Translations under genes and position numbers: made by a program | In this document: piece by piece, positions 43,301-54,955 of the stretch | How positions within the stretch are numbered: the stretch's first letter is position 1 | How the letters are laid out: every line of letters starts with the position of its first letter | The notes under the pieces: generated by a model | Told to the model about the DNA's origin: nothing | Databases searched by the model: none | Seen by the model: only the letters and a program-made list of their open reading frames with translations | Assembly: GCA_964017195.1 (NCBI GenBank) | Contig: OZ024890.1 | Coordinates: 17,255,701 to 17,319,700 of the forward strand | Source: Siderastrea radians | Lineage: Eukaryota; Cnidaria; Anthozoa; Scleractinia; Rhizangiidae | DNA: 64,000 bases | Direction: 5' to 3'

Positions 43301-46300
43301 ATGGCGGCCCTCTTTGCACGTGTGGGAAACGGTTCTCCGTTTCACAGAACAGCGGCATGCCTGAAAACGTGGAGAATTTCCACGAATACAAACCGTAAGG
43401 TAAATAAATGTTTCTATTTACGAAAGAGGTGTTTGATATGTCTAGGGAACGTTTACGTTTTAAGCGATCACGCCCAAACTTATGACTCTGCAATTTCAGA
43501 TATTTTCTTCGTGGAATGGAGAAATTCCTGCACGGAATTACGTCACGAACGTTGCAAAAAGAAGATCTAGCTTTGTGCCGGTGAAGATTTCTGGAACTTG
43601 CAGTTATAAAGGCGTTTACAGATACGGAAGCAATCCTTGGACTGTACAAGGTGCAAGGTGTATGTCAGCACAATGCTCTTCGGGTAAGCGCTAGCCATAA
43701 TTGGGCCATTCCATTTATATAAATGTCCTCACCTTCCCTAATGAGGGTCAGGGAAATACTAGGAGGGTTTTAAAAGTCATTTCTGAGGGGGAAGCTATGT
43801 CGGTACCTTTGATCTCTCGAAAACATCTGCCTTTTTCTGGAGGGGGAATTGTGTCGGCACTTTGATCTTTGTTTTCCTAAGGGGTAAAATTTATAATTAA
43901 CCCTCAATAGTGGGGGTGCGGACATTAAATGAAATGGCCCATTGGGTGAGGGGTATATGTAATCTGAATTCAGTTTATATTGTTACGGCTTTCGGAGCGA
44001 TTTCAGAGTACGCGGGCACTTATTTTTGTAACGCTAATCGCTTAAAGAAGGAGGCATGTGAAAACCACGAGTCTTCATTCTTTTTCAGTTGAAATAGCTG
44101 GACATGGATATTGGTGTGAGATAAGAACTTAAGACGGATTCCGCTCAACGTTCGAGCAATAAGTGCAAAAAATATTTACCAAAAAACTACTCATAGCACG
44201 GTAACATTTTAAATGCTATTTGAAACATCTCACTCTAGTTCACTTGCCCAAGTGACCCCGCGATGAAATTCTCAAGCATTCTCAAGAAAATTAATTTCAA
44301 ATCTCGTAAAAGTATGCTAAAAACGGGCGCCATTTTGTTTTGAACTGACATGAAGCGTCTTTTTAATTGAAATATTGATAACTTCAAATCCAATTTTCTC
44401 TCGCGGGGTCAGCTTGGGAGCAAAAGTAACGATAAGTTCTTCTTATCTGTTCTCAAAATGTGACAGTGCTGCAAGTATTTTTTTGGTAACTTAATTTTTG
44501 CACTTACTGCTCGAACGTTGAGCGGAAATCGTCTTAATATCACGTTACTGTTTTCATTAGAGTGTGTGACAAAATATTTAAAACAAAAATAGTTTAAGCT
44601 TAAGAGATTAATGTGAAACTCAATCTGGTACAGCTACTGGGGTGAACTGAGCTACAGAGCCTTGTGGGGGGAAGTGACATATAGGTTGTTCTGATGTTTC
44701 ATATTCCTATAATACTGCTAGACATTACAGATTTTCTAAATTCCTATCTCTAGCAGTAAGCAGGAAGGACGAGGGTCTGGAAGGGGGTTCCTGATCCCAC
44801 ATTCCCGCTCCTTTTTCACGAGAATCCCATATCCCGCTCTCCTGGTTGATTCGCTTTTGCCGCTAGAACGTTTGTTTGGGTCGTGACGATTTCCCGAATT
44901 CTCGACAGACAGGCAAAAAAAATCCCGCATCCTGTGCCCAAATTTTGGCGAATCCTGCTTCCTGGGTAGCAGTCAAATCCCGAATCCCGTCAAGATATTT
45001 TACATTTTCCTGATTCCCGCACCGTATTTTGGTCACATCCCGGATCCCGAGAATACCCTTCCAGACCCTAAAGGACCATCACTAGAAGTAATTGGTGAAG
45101 CTGTGGTAAGGCTGTAAAAATGTTTCAGAAGTTCACGGTGAAAAACATTTTAAATAGCTCACATAAATATTCCCTTCCCTCTTCCATTCAACCTTGAAAC
45201 TTTGCAGGCCAATCTTGTGTAAGCAAACTCGTTTGACACAACGTTGAGTTGAGAGCAGGGGAGGGAAGCTAAATGAGAGGAGAAAATGGTAACCTACACC
45301 CTACCCTACGCATCTGGTGATGGCTGAAATCACCAACTTTGGTCTTACAAGTCTACTTGTAACTCAGTGGCTAGAGCATATTTTTAGTGTGTGGAAGGTC
45401 ATGGGTTTGACTCCTGTCAGGACTCAGATTTCTTCAATTATAATAAATTTTCGATATAACACGCGCTCTGATTGGTTGAAACAGCGTGCCTTATCAGAGT
45501 ACAGATGCACGGAGTAGCCTGTGACGCCATTCTGCACGCGCTGGCAAGCTGAAATCCTTTCTTGCGCGCGCTTACAAGCTGTGAAAAAAAACTTGATTTC
45601 TTGCAATTAAAAGCCAGTTTCTTTACAAATGTGAGCAAAGCTTTATTATAAAACAAATAAAAAAGCCAAAACCGTGCTTTGTTCTGTGATAAAGCACTTA
45701 AGGAAGTGACGAGAGCACTCAAGAAGTGGGGAGAAGCACTCGCCTGCGGCTCGTGTTCACCCTACACTTCTTTCGTGCTCTCGTCACTTCCTTGCGTGCT
45801 TTATCACAGAACAAAGCACGGTTTTGGCTTTTTTATTTGTTAATTGTGGTATACAATAACAAACAAACTCTGAATTTTAAAACCCAAGTAGCGATTTCAT
45901 TTTTTAAACCCTTTCACTCCAGTCCTAGTAGTGGCTAAAGTAAAAAATATTCAAGAAAAATCAGAATTTTCAGTGTTTCAAATCCTACCAAACAAATGGT
46001 GCCATGCAAAAGTACTATCAAGGAGATTTCATTTGAATGGTCACACTATAGGATTTCGTCCATGGACTCAAAAGTTAGAACTACTTTGCATGTCTCCATA
46101 GTTGACTCTGGGAGTGAAAGGGTTAATGCGGTCAATCAAAATTACAGAAACTAACAATGTGGATGGAAATCCACCGATCATAGTGTATGGAATTGACCTT
46201 TTTAACCTGTTGAGCTGAACTTCTGAAGTCCTGCTATGTTGACTGACAACAGTGAAAAATACAGCTGTCAGACTTCAGAAGTCACATGTTATCAAAAAGA

Positions 46301-49300
46301 GTGGTAAACGTGATCCTATGCTTCAACAAAAACTATGAATTGAACATCTGATTTCCAGGTAACTCGGAAGTCTTACAAGATGGACAGGCAACAAATCCAT
46401 TTCTACAAGAGAATGCACCAGATACCATGTTGGACAGTGAAATGCTCAAAGACATGGCAGATGCTGTGACTTCGCTTGGTGAGCCGAGCATAGCTAGTTT
46501 AGGCTTGGGTGGTCACTCTCCAACTGGGCTGATTCAGCAAACACTGGAGCTTATCCATGTTGGTGGCAATGTATCATGGTGTGCTTCCATAGCCATTCTT
46601 ACCCTTATTGTACGTCTTGTGTGCCTCCCACTTATAATCAAGGGACAGGCAAACACTGCCAAATTGAACAATATAAAACCACAAATGGAGGAGATTCAAG
46701 CAAGGTTAAGAGAGCTGGCAAATTCCTATGATGCAGCAGCAAAGGCAAATGCAAGTTTGAGGCTAAAACAACTTTACAAGGAGAATGACTGTCATCCCTT
46801 TAAGGTAATGTTTAAGAGTTATTGTTGAAGCATTATTGAAGCTATTGTAATTATGAGTTCATTAACGATCTAGATAATTCGCACATAATCTACGAGTAGA
46901 TTGTCAATGGACTTGTATAACAACTGAGGCTCTATAGTTGCAGCATTATAGAAGGATTATTGTTAGAGTATGATTGATGCATTATTGAAGTATTATTCTT
47001 GAATCATTTTTGTAGCACAGTTTTTTTTGAAGCATTATTGAATCATTGTTGAGTATTATTGAAGTTCAGTGTTCAATAATATTCAAGTATTCTTGAATCA
47101 TTGTTGAAGAATTATTGAAGCATTATTGAAGCTTTATCAAATCAGTGTTGAAGAATTATTGAAGCATTGTTGAAGCATTATTGGAGCATTATTGAAGCAT
47201 TGTTGAAACATTATTGAAGTATTATTATTGATGTATTATTGAAGGTTTCAATAGAAAAAAAGGCACTCACCTTGGTGTCTTGGTTTGCATTTTAAAACCT
47301 GATTTGGAATTGAGTTTTATACATGAGTGTAAACAGTTCTTATTTTAGCTGACTGTCTTTTCTTTATTTTCTTTCAGAGTATACTAGCTCCACTTGTTCA
47401 AATACCTCTATTTATTTCATTCTTCATTGGCCTAAGAAAGATGGCTTATTTACCAGTAGAGTCTTTTAAGACAGGAGGGTATCTTTGGTTCCAAGATCTG
47501 ACAGTATTTGACCCTTATTTCATTTTACCCGTCATTTGCAGCTTCTCAATGTTGGCATCAATAGAGGTAAAGGTTTTAGAATGAATGAGACCGGAAAGCC
47601 TTGGTTACCAGTAATAGAAAATGCGTGTATGTTATGCTCCAGTAAGACACTGGTACACTGTACTAATGGGGTGAGGTTAGGGATTTTAGGGGGTTTGAAT
47701 TTAAATTCACAGTTTTGTACTCTCTCTGGGTTAACATTTTTCCTAGTGTTTTGGGGGGTGCTTGATGTTTTAGGAGTTGGTTAATGTTATTTATGACATG
47801 GACAAACTAATTCTGTTACTTAAGTTAATTCACATTTAGCTTCATAAACAAGCCTACAACAGTTATCAATATTTAAAGCTTGCATTTTATATGACTTGTT
47901 TAAAGCAAGAGGATATACTTATCACACAGTAAATGTTTTGGGTTATGTTTTAAGTATGAAGCCATAAACAGCATGCTATGTACCGGTAATATTTTTGTTT
48001 GGGGTGGGGGGAAGGTTGTTTTAGTGAGAGGGGATTCTCTGGGTACCAAAATGTGACTTTATTTCCCTGACATAAAAGTTTTAAATCCAAGCCACCCCCT
48101 CCCCCAATCATTGTGTTGGATTTTGTCTTTGATACCTCTCTTCCATTAGCTTCTCTAAGTTTTGTGTCGGGGCAGATTCACTAACTGAGTTGTTTGTGAA
48201 CTGGCTAGGAAATTTTCTTACCAGCTAGCAAGTCATACCTCCACCACCAAGCTACTTGGGCAAATAACTCGATTTTAAGTGAGCCAGTTCACAGGCTAGC
48301 TAGGAAAATAATCATTCATTGTTTTTTTATATCATCAAACCTGCTATTTTGAGGACAAATGCATTCAATTCGTAGCAAAATTACAAAAACTCAAGATTTA
48401 CATCATCAGAGTAATGATGAGTAATGGGATGTGACAGTAATTACAAGCCAATTCCTGGTATGACACAACTGTTCTAATTGTGTTATTGTTTCTACCTTCA
48501 GCTTGGTACAGAGATGGGGATCAGTAATCCAGTCATGAAAACAATGAAGACGGTGATGCGTATCTTAGCTGTGGCAATGATTCCTTTGACTGCACAATTT
48601 CCTGCAGTAAGTTTATCATAATTCATGGCCAGTTGACTGCTATTTTTTACATCTTCAAAATGCTTTCAATCCCAAGAGCTTAACCATTTCCTTTCCGAGT
48701 TTTTATACCCTTTTTTCAAACTGGGGGGGGGGGGTCAGTGTGTAGTGGTTAGTGCATTGGACTTCAGATCTGAAGCTCGGTGGTTCAACGTCCAGTCCCT
48801 GCCATCATGTTGTGTCCTTAGACAAGAAATTTTACCCCACATCATCTCTCTCCACCCAGGTGTATAATGGGTACTGGCAACATACTGCTGGGGGTAACCC
48901 TGCAGTGGATTAGCGTCCTATTCAGGGGGTGTAGCAATACTCTCAGTTGCTTCATGCTATAGAAACCGGGATAAGCTCCAGCCGTGTGAGCCTCCTTGGC
49001 TCTTGTGCGACTTTACCTTACCTTCCAAAGTGGGAAGTAAATATCATTGTTCACAATTTATGATATAGTATTGAAAGGTCTACGATTCTCCTCCCATCAT
49101 GACTCACCTCTAATCACAAAGCAATGAAGAAATGTGCAGGTGTTCTGCTTCTTTATAACTACTTTTACTTCAGGAAGTTGGTGTTTCCTGTGAAAACTCA
49201 TTTGATTTGCAAAATTCCATCATTATTTTGTGTCCATGGATGAATCATGGCCGAGACAAATCATGGCCTGCCCATGGCCACAAAATAATGCTGGTAACAG

Positions 49301-51132
49301 AAATTTGTGTGTCACATGCATTTATGGAGGCCTGTGATACAGGTAACAACTATCATAAAGAACTGGAAGATCTTCCAGCCATCTTCCCTCTATAATCCTT
49401 GAAATCTATGGTGAGTACTTTAGTGTTGTTTCAGGCCATCTTTTCATACTGGATAACGTCCAACGTGTTTACGATTGGCCAAGTTGCATTACTAAAGAAT
49501 CCTGCAGCAAGAAAAGCCATGGGAATTCCAGAAATGGTCTCTTACCAGTCTGACCAAGATCCTGGAGGCTTTTTTGACAACTTGAAGGCTGGTGAGTTTA
49601 ACAGCTTTATTGTGTTAAACCACAGATAGTACAAAATCAAGAAAAAATATTACAAAACAAACAACAGAAAGAAAAGAAACAGAAAAGTAGATACACAATC
49701 AAGCGATATGCAAACAGGGTGTTAGCATCCATGCGAAGCGCCTCCCTGTAGAAAGTGACAGGAACAGTCTCCAGCAATTGTCAAAGTGCAAGTCTTTTCT
49801 ACATCGGAAACAGATTTGAAAATTGCTGAGAAATGACCAGAAAATGACTATTTTTCATAAAGATGCCAAAATGCTCTTTTTTTATTGGCAAGCCTTTGAA
49901 GGCGGTCTGTAACGCTTTCTCATCACGGTAGTGTTTGTGAAACAATGAAAAAAATGTTTGTGATCACACTGGCAAACTATAAATTTCTTTACATTTCTTT
50001 TGTCAGGCAATATCATAGTACTTACCATAGTAACATCGCCACACCAAATAATGTCTAAATCTCAGTTACTGTAAATTCTAAAAAGTCGTTTTCTCTGACA
50101 ATGTGGCAAAAGAATTCATTCCGTAGTCTATCTCTGAATGACAAAAGTTTGCATAGAATAACTTTCTTCAAACGTTTTCCCTTTGAAGGGAAAAAATTGT
50201 TCAAATTTGGCTTGTTAAGTAACAAATATTTTTGAAGTCTCTCTCAATAAGACTATATTGTCTCTCGATACGTAAATCACGTCAGTTGACGCAACATTTT
50301 TTCTGAAGACTCTGCACAAGGATTACTTCCGCTCAGTTTCTTTAAACGTCAGTCAATGACACCAACAAGATTGCTCTCATGTCGGCAATCACACTAGAAA
50401 GGCTGCTCAACCTTCTACTTCCCATAAACACAAAACAACAAAACAAGCAAACAAAAACACACGCTTAAAGTGTCGTAAGGGGAAGCTCCAACCCGAGATT
50501 CAAAGCCTTCCCCCTTAACATACTTATATTCACCTTTGTCTTTTGCGCCAAAGTTTTCAAAGTGATTTTTAATTAGAACTTAGATTTAGCTGCTATCCCT
50601 TGTAAGTGTATTTAGGCGACTCTTTAAAATACTGAAATAACAAATCTCCCCAGTACTCTTTCATATACTGCAAGCGAAAAAATGGGACCCCTTTCAGACA
50701 TAGCCTCCCTGTGTAGCCCCCTATGGGGAGTGCCGCCCCGGCTGGTAACATACATGTACTTAGTTCTTGTATTCTTTCTTTTGTTTCGTAGGCTATAAAA
50801 ATTCACAAGAGGTTGCGTACATAAGACACGCCGAGAAGATGAAGCAGCAGAGAATGAAGGCACTGGGGGAAGCCCCTTTGGAGCCCACATACGAGTTAAA
50901 CCCCAGAATTAAACAAAACATGGAGATGTTCCAGAGCGGCTTGCATAACAAAGACGCAGAGGCTTACCAACCAGACAGCGAGGCTGGTATTTCTGTGCAA
51001 CAAGGATTTAAAGATCCCGATTTCAAGCCCAAAAGGGTAAAATTCAACCAGGAGATCTTTAGTGGAAAGATGAAGAAAAAACGACAGAAGGAAACAGACA
51101 AATTGAGAAGTAGACCAGGAGCTACAATGTGA
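43301..51132 (+). CDS. OXA1L: Mitochondrial inner membrane insertase OXA1L, complete, 7 exons
   Basis: It inserts mitochondrially encoded and some imported proteins into the inner membrane. Exons: 43301-43399, 43500-43683, 46359-46804, 47378-47566, 48502-48606, 49435-49591, 50792-51132. All introns are GT-AG with consistent phases, giving about 506 residues. The N-terminus (MAALFARVGNGSPFHRTAAC...) is Arg-rich without acids, as a matrix-targeting peptide should be. The YidC/Oxa1 core starts near residue 145: membrane segment 1 at about 168-188 (CASIAILTLIVRLVCLPLII), a soluble coiled segment, then APLVQIPLFISFFIGLRKMA, the WFQDLTVFDPYFILPVI region, and AVAMIPLTAQFPAAIFSYWI. The basic tail (GKMKKKRQKETDKLRSR) matches the mitoribosome-binding C-terminus. 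Length agrees with animal OXA1L. Introns hold MITEs, a 12-bp minisatellite and a SINE. Confidence 0.94.
44133..44533. mobile_element. 401-bp TTAA-flanked MITE in OXA1L intron 2
   Basis: GACGGATTCCGCTCAACGTT at 44,133 is mirrored up to 44,533 (about 34 bases with three differences). TTAA lies directly outside both ends (44,129-44,132 and 44,534-44,537). An inner pair (CCAAGTGACCCCGCGA and TCGCGGGGTCAGCTTGG) extends the stem. Confidence 0.85.
44772..45069. mobile_element. 298-bp element with 14-bp inverted ends and TCCCG repeats
   Basis: AGGGTCTGGAAGGG (44,772-44,785) is exactly mirrored at 45,056-45,069. The interior repeats ATCCCG/ATCCCAC/ATCCTG motifs. It lies in OXA1L intron 2 and is non-coding. 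Confidence 0.75.
45653..45840. repeat. 188-bp palindromic MITE in OXA1L intron 2
   Basis: ACAAATAAAAAAGCCAAAAC and about 55 further bases are mirrored at the right end (up to 45,840), enclosing a short GC-rich centre. The overlapping ORFs on both strands are mirror artefacts. Confidence 0.88.
46975..47250. repeat. Degenerate 12-bp minisatellite in OXA1L intron 3
   Basis: Units of the form GAAGCATTATT(G) and GAAGAATTATT recur about 20 times with G/A and length variation between exons 3 and 4. A few further units lie directly after the exon 3 donor (about 46,815-46,850). Confidence 0.88.
48735..49021 (+). mobile_element. tRNA-derived SINE in OXA1L intron 5
   Basis: It has an A box-like GTAGTGGTTAGTGCATTGG and a B box-like GGTTCAACGTCC. 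The body contains CTTAGACAAGAAATTTTACC, CCACCCAGGTGTATAATGGG and GGGGGTAACCCTGCAGTGGA, and the tail is GTGCGACTTTACCTTACCTT. It is preceded by a G-run. The same body occurs inverted at 55,833-56,030. Confidence 0.8.
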
Positions 51133-51660
51133 ACACTACTGACGGAATTCCTTCAGCCGAGAATTGCGTGAGCCCGCTGTGACTTTTACATGTGTTGCTA
51201 GGAAACGTGCGTGGCAGTCACGAGCATAAAGTTACACTGACATCACAACTTTCCAAGGACTCGCGATTGTTGATGATATTTCTTATTGTAAAATAATAAT
51301 TGGAAAGTCTTCTTTTAATTCTACGAAGATTTGCCATGTTGAAACAGTAGGTGGATGTTTTTCAATGCACAGAAGCACACGCTGATTATAAAACAAATTT
51401 ACTTTCAAGTCAACTTCGAACATTTGAAATGCTTACACATAGAAGAAGGTGATAAATTCGTTCTTCTCCTTTCGTATCAGCCTGCTGCAGCATTCGTTTC
51501 ATCGTTTCAGTTTGTCTTTCGTCAGGAGCCCATTAATGGGCTCCTGCTTTCGTTTCATCCGCTGAGAAACGGACTTTTCTTTGCGGGTGTAACAACAGAC
51601 GGAAAACCGGATGCTATCTTAAGCTACCTTCAGTTGGTATTTAGGACTAAAGAATAAAGA
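51133..51660 (+). terminator. OXA1L 3' UTR with polyadenylation signal
   Basis: AATAAA at 51,653-51,658 lies about 520 bases after the OXA1L stop, a plausible poly(A) signal. A short hairpin (CAGGAGCCCATTAATGGGCT...) lies at about 51,523-51,546. The 100-codon ORF across this stretch has no family pattern and is read as UTR. Confidence 0.5.
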
Positions 51661-53493
51661 ACTGGAATATATTGTCTTTTTGCTCAACTTAGATTTTTAA
51701 TATAGCTTATTTGAAAGGCCTCTTAAAAAAAAAGGAGTATCCTCGAGAAAAGTAGAAGAGAGTATTGTTTGTTCCATGATAATATTCAGCGAAGCCCGGA
51801 TTACTACCCCGTTACCATGACAACCCCGTAGCTTTCTTGTAGTTACCCATGCGAATACAGCCGCCTGTCATCGCCGCCGGCCGTGTCTCTCTTCCTGCGC
51901 TCCGAATTTAAATTTTTGCGAGGGTCTCATGTTTTTTTATGCTACTGTTCCCGACACAGCTTCCGACTGTGTCGCTAATGTGAACCTCCTCGACGGAATC
52001 AGATATGAAAAGGTTGGAAGGTTTAATTTTTCTTCCTAACCGTTTCTGGTTCCGTCATTAATAACGTAGTGAAAAGAGGGAGCACGGAAACGGATCGGAA
52101 GCACAAGCAGAAGAAAAAGCAAACCACAAAGCTGGAGACTTGCGGTGTTATCAAAATGGAAATTCAAGTGTTACGGTGCAACTTCTTCCTTAAGGTGATT
52201 CCATCGAAATAGAAGGAATATTTAAAATTTTCTAAAACTTGGTCCAGTTAGTAATTATGTTTAGAACATTTCAAAAATGTAATAAAAAATAGCGTGCTTG
52301 TTTTTTCACAAAATGGATAGCCATCAATAGCAACTATACGACCCGCAAGGTTTTCGTGACAAACCCTAGTAATCAGAAATGAGAACTATAATTGCTTTAA
52401 AAAGTCATTGCTTGTATTGAAATATTGGGGCAGTTCACCAAAACAGACATTTATCTTGTATTATATACTATTTTAGCTGAACAGGAATCAAGATTAAGAA
52501 ATAAATTGAAAAATTTGCCGCGTGCGTACATACCCTGCTGCACCTAAAGATGTGTTCTTTTCAGCATTTAAATAAAAATATCTCAAAGCAGAATTTTTAA
52601 CTTTTTTTGAAATCGCGATATATTGTACTAGACCGTGTGCCATTTCAATTTATGCATTAAAAAATGGGGGTCACCGAGCTCGTTTAGGAGAAAACGACCA
52701 TTTATTTCTCTGAACAGCTCAGCTTTCATAGAGAACCTATAAAGTTCCGAAGGTGCGCGCGCTCGTGCACGCACTAATCACGCAAGAAATGATGCGTAGA
52801 AAGGATGCGTAATGCAATTGAATGGAATCACCTTAAGGACGTTCGCGCGAAAAACTTCTACAATACAGATTTTTTTCATACTTTGGCTGCAGTCAGATAA
52901 TGAGTTACCTATGTCAGAAATGCAAAAAAATTGGGGGGTCACCGACTTCGTTTTCAAAATAAAGCGCGTGGAAAACTACCCCAATTTTGACAAATCGGCC
53001 CTCGCAACTCGACATGGCCTCAGTGCTTGTTAGTTGAAAAATATTAAAAATGATTCGCTGTAGACCCACTTTCTTAGTCAAGTTTTATTTAAGTGGGTCT
53101 GTCAAGTAAAAAAGGTGAGCTGGTGTCATCCTTTTAGTTAAACTCATCCTCTAAGACGGACTTTTGCGAACACCGTGCAGCTACAATAATAGCATAATTC
53201 GATGACGCGAGGGCAGAAAAGTTGAAAAAAATCAAACTTCCACAATACAGATTTTCTTTAATTTTTCTCAAAACGTAGATAATTGACAGAGAAAGTGATT
53301 TATCAAAAGAAAATATGGGGTCACCGAACATTTAAGAGAGTTAAACCCGTGCATAGATACTAAAGTGCCCACTAGCGCTATATATCTCCACATTTCTCCA
53401 AAAGCGCGCGCGCTCAATGCATGACGTGGCAGTGAATTGCGTGCGCAGTAAGGATGCGCAGAAACAATTAGCGCGAACGTCCTTTAAAGGCCC
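51661..53493. other. Intergenic region with dispersed repeats
   Basis: Two related blocks with the phrase GGGGTCACCGA (about 52,665, 52,934 and 53,318) and AATACAGATTTT (about 52,862 and 53,243) indicate diverged copies of one repeat about 400 bases apart. No gene recognised. Confidence 0.6.
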
Positions 53494-53748
53494 AGTAATA
53501 CGGGCAACATTTTCGTGCAACTTGTCGAGCAACAATGTTGCCGCTGCAAGTTGAAATTGTTTGTTGCACGTATTACCACCTTCTCGCGCAACAAATTTTC
53601 ATGTTGCAGAAAGTAAAAGCGACATCTACTTTCTGCAACATGAAAATTTGTTGCGCGAGAAGGTGGTAATACGCGCAACAAACAATCTCAACTTGCTACG
53701 CAACATTGTTGCGCGACAAGTTGCACAAAAATGTTGCCCGTATTACTT
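53494..53748. repeat. 255-bp palindromic MITE, about 120-bp arms
   Basis: AGTAATACGGGCAACATTTT at the left is mirrored at the right end (53,748). Each arm contains smaller GCAACA/TGTTGC palindromes, so the whole can fold into a branched hairpin. The minus ORF at 53,484-53,681 and the plus ORF at 53,561-53,941 start with nearly the same peptide because of the mirror symmetry. Confidence 0.92.
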
Positions 53749-54835
53749 TCGAAGGTACTTGTATTATAAATTGCTAAACGAATGTGCGTTTGATGCGTAC
53801 TGGAATGGATGGCGTTCGTCACAAACAAAGAAATATTTCTTCAGCGTATTTATGTATATACTAAGACGACTCAAAACGGATGCACGGCTTTATATTAAAC
53901 AGAAGTCTCAGTCCAGTGTTCATTCTTATGAAACAAACTAAGAAAAACTCCTTTAAAATGCTGCCATCAATTTGTTCGCGGGCATCTTGTGCGTATGTAC
54001 GATATTTAGAAATCACGTGGCGAAGACCATTTCTTTACTCGCTAGCCGTATGCCAGTGCGGTTAGAGGTTTTTCTTCAGTTTTCTTTTTCAAATATTATG
54101 TTCATGTTTTTATTATATTATACATGTAGTGTCTTTCGTTCAAGAAACTCTAGAAAAGCGTTTAAGTTCTTGTCAAAAGGTCTGGTTTTGCTATTGTACG
54201 GAAATCAATATCGTCAACTATGTTTTGTACACAAAACAACGTATTTGTGGTCGATGAGGAGTCCCGGGGGTGGGGAATTGTCTCTTTCTGCGTGCCCGGG
54301 GGTGGGGAATAGACCGCCAAGTGAGAACAAAATTGCAAATTCCCGGGGGTATGCCCGGGGGGGGGGATGGTAACAGGTGGAAATGAACCATGTATAACTC
54401 ACACTGTATCTTGTAAACAAAGAAGTTTCTAAGCATGTAACTTTGCTAGAAGTTAAATATTTCCTATTTTACAGATATGTTAAATTAACAGCTTTGTAGA
54501 ATGAGTTGTTCATATTTTTCAAATGGCTTTTTGCCGGCCGAAATGTTTTCGGGACTTTCGAGAAACGCACCCCAGGAACCCATGGGTGATCGGCTCCTGC
54601 CGGGACACATCGTCGTGTTATATTTTGGTTTTGTTTGAGTTTAATTGTTGGCCGTCGCGTTCAATTTGTTTCTTAATGCACTGATGTCATTCGTGCTGGG
54701 GTACTAGCAGACGCAGTCCTAGCAGAAAGAGCCCGATGTATCCTGATACTTGAAACACAGGCTTGAAACCTTGGAGAAGATAGATGAGACGTTTCAGGGA
54801 ATCACGTGAATAAGATCCAGCCATCTCTCGCTGGT
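53749..54835. other. Intergenic, low-complexity G-rich patch
   Basis: CCCGGGGGTGGGGAAT-type units recur at about 54,265, 54,298 and 54,344-54,368. No gene recognised. Confidence 0.6.
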
Positions 54836-54849
54836 GTTGCTATGGTAAT
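54836..54849. promoter_or_regulatory. Near-consensus X-box upstream of the CNBD1-like gene
   Basis: GTTGCTATGGTAAT; its reverse complement ATTACC-AT-AGCAAC fits GTNRCC N0-3 RGYAAC with one mismatch. It lies about 107 bases before the presumed ATG. An E-box-like CACGTG is at about 54,803-54,808. Motif evidence only. Confidence 0.4.
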
Positions 54850-54955
54850 GCATAGCGCGCAATGTCTTCTAATTTCCAATATGGCGGCTTCTATAGCTCG
54901 AAAATGTTCTACTTAGCAAAGAATACGTTCTGTTTTCTTTTATGTTCTCTTTAAA

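Noticed and set aside
51355..51657. 100-codon ORF after OXA1L
   Set aside because: It lies in the likely 3' UTR before AATAAA, begins at a non-conserved start and has no domain.
53484..53941. Two ORFs on opposite strands starting with the same peptide
   Set aside because: They are mirror images of each palindrome arm, not genes.
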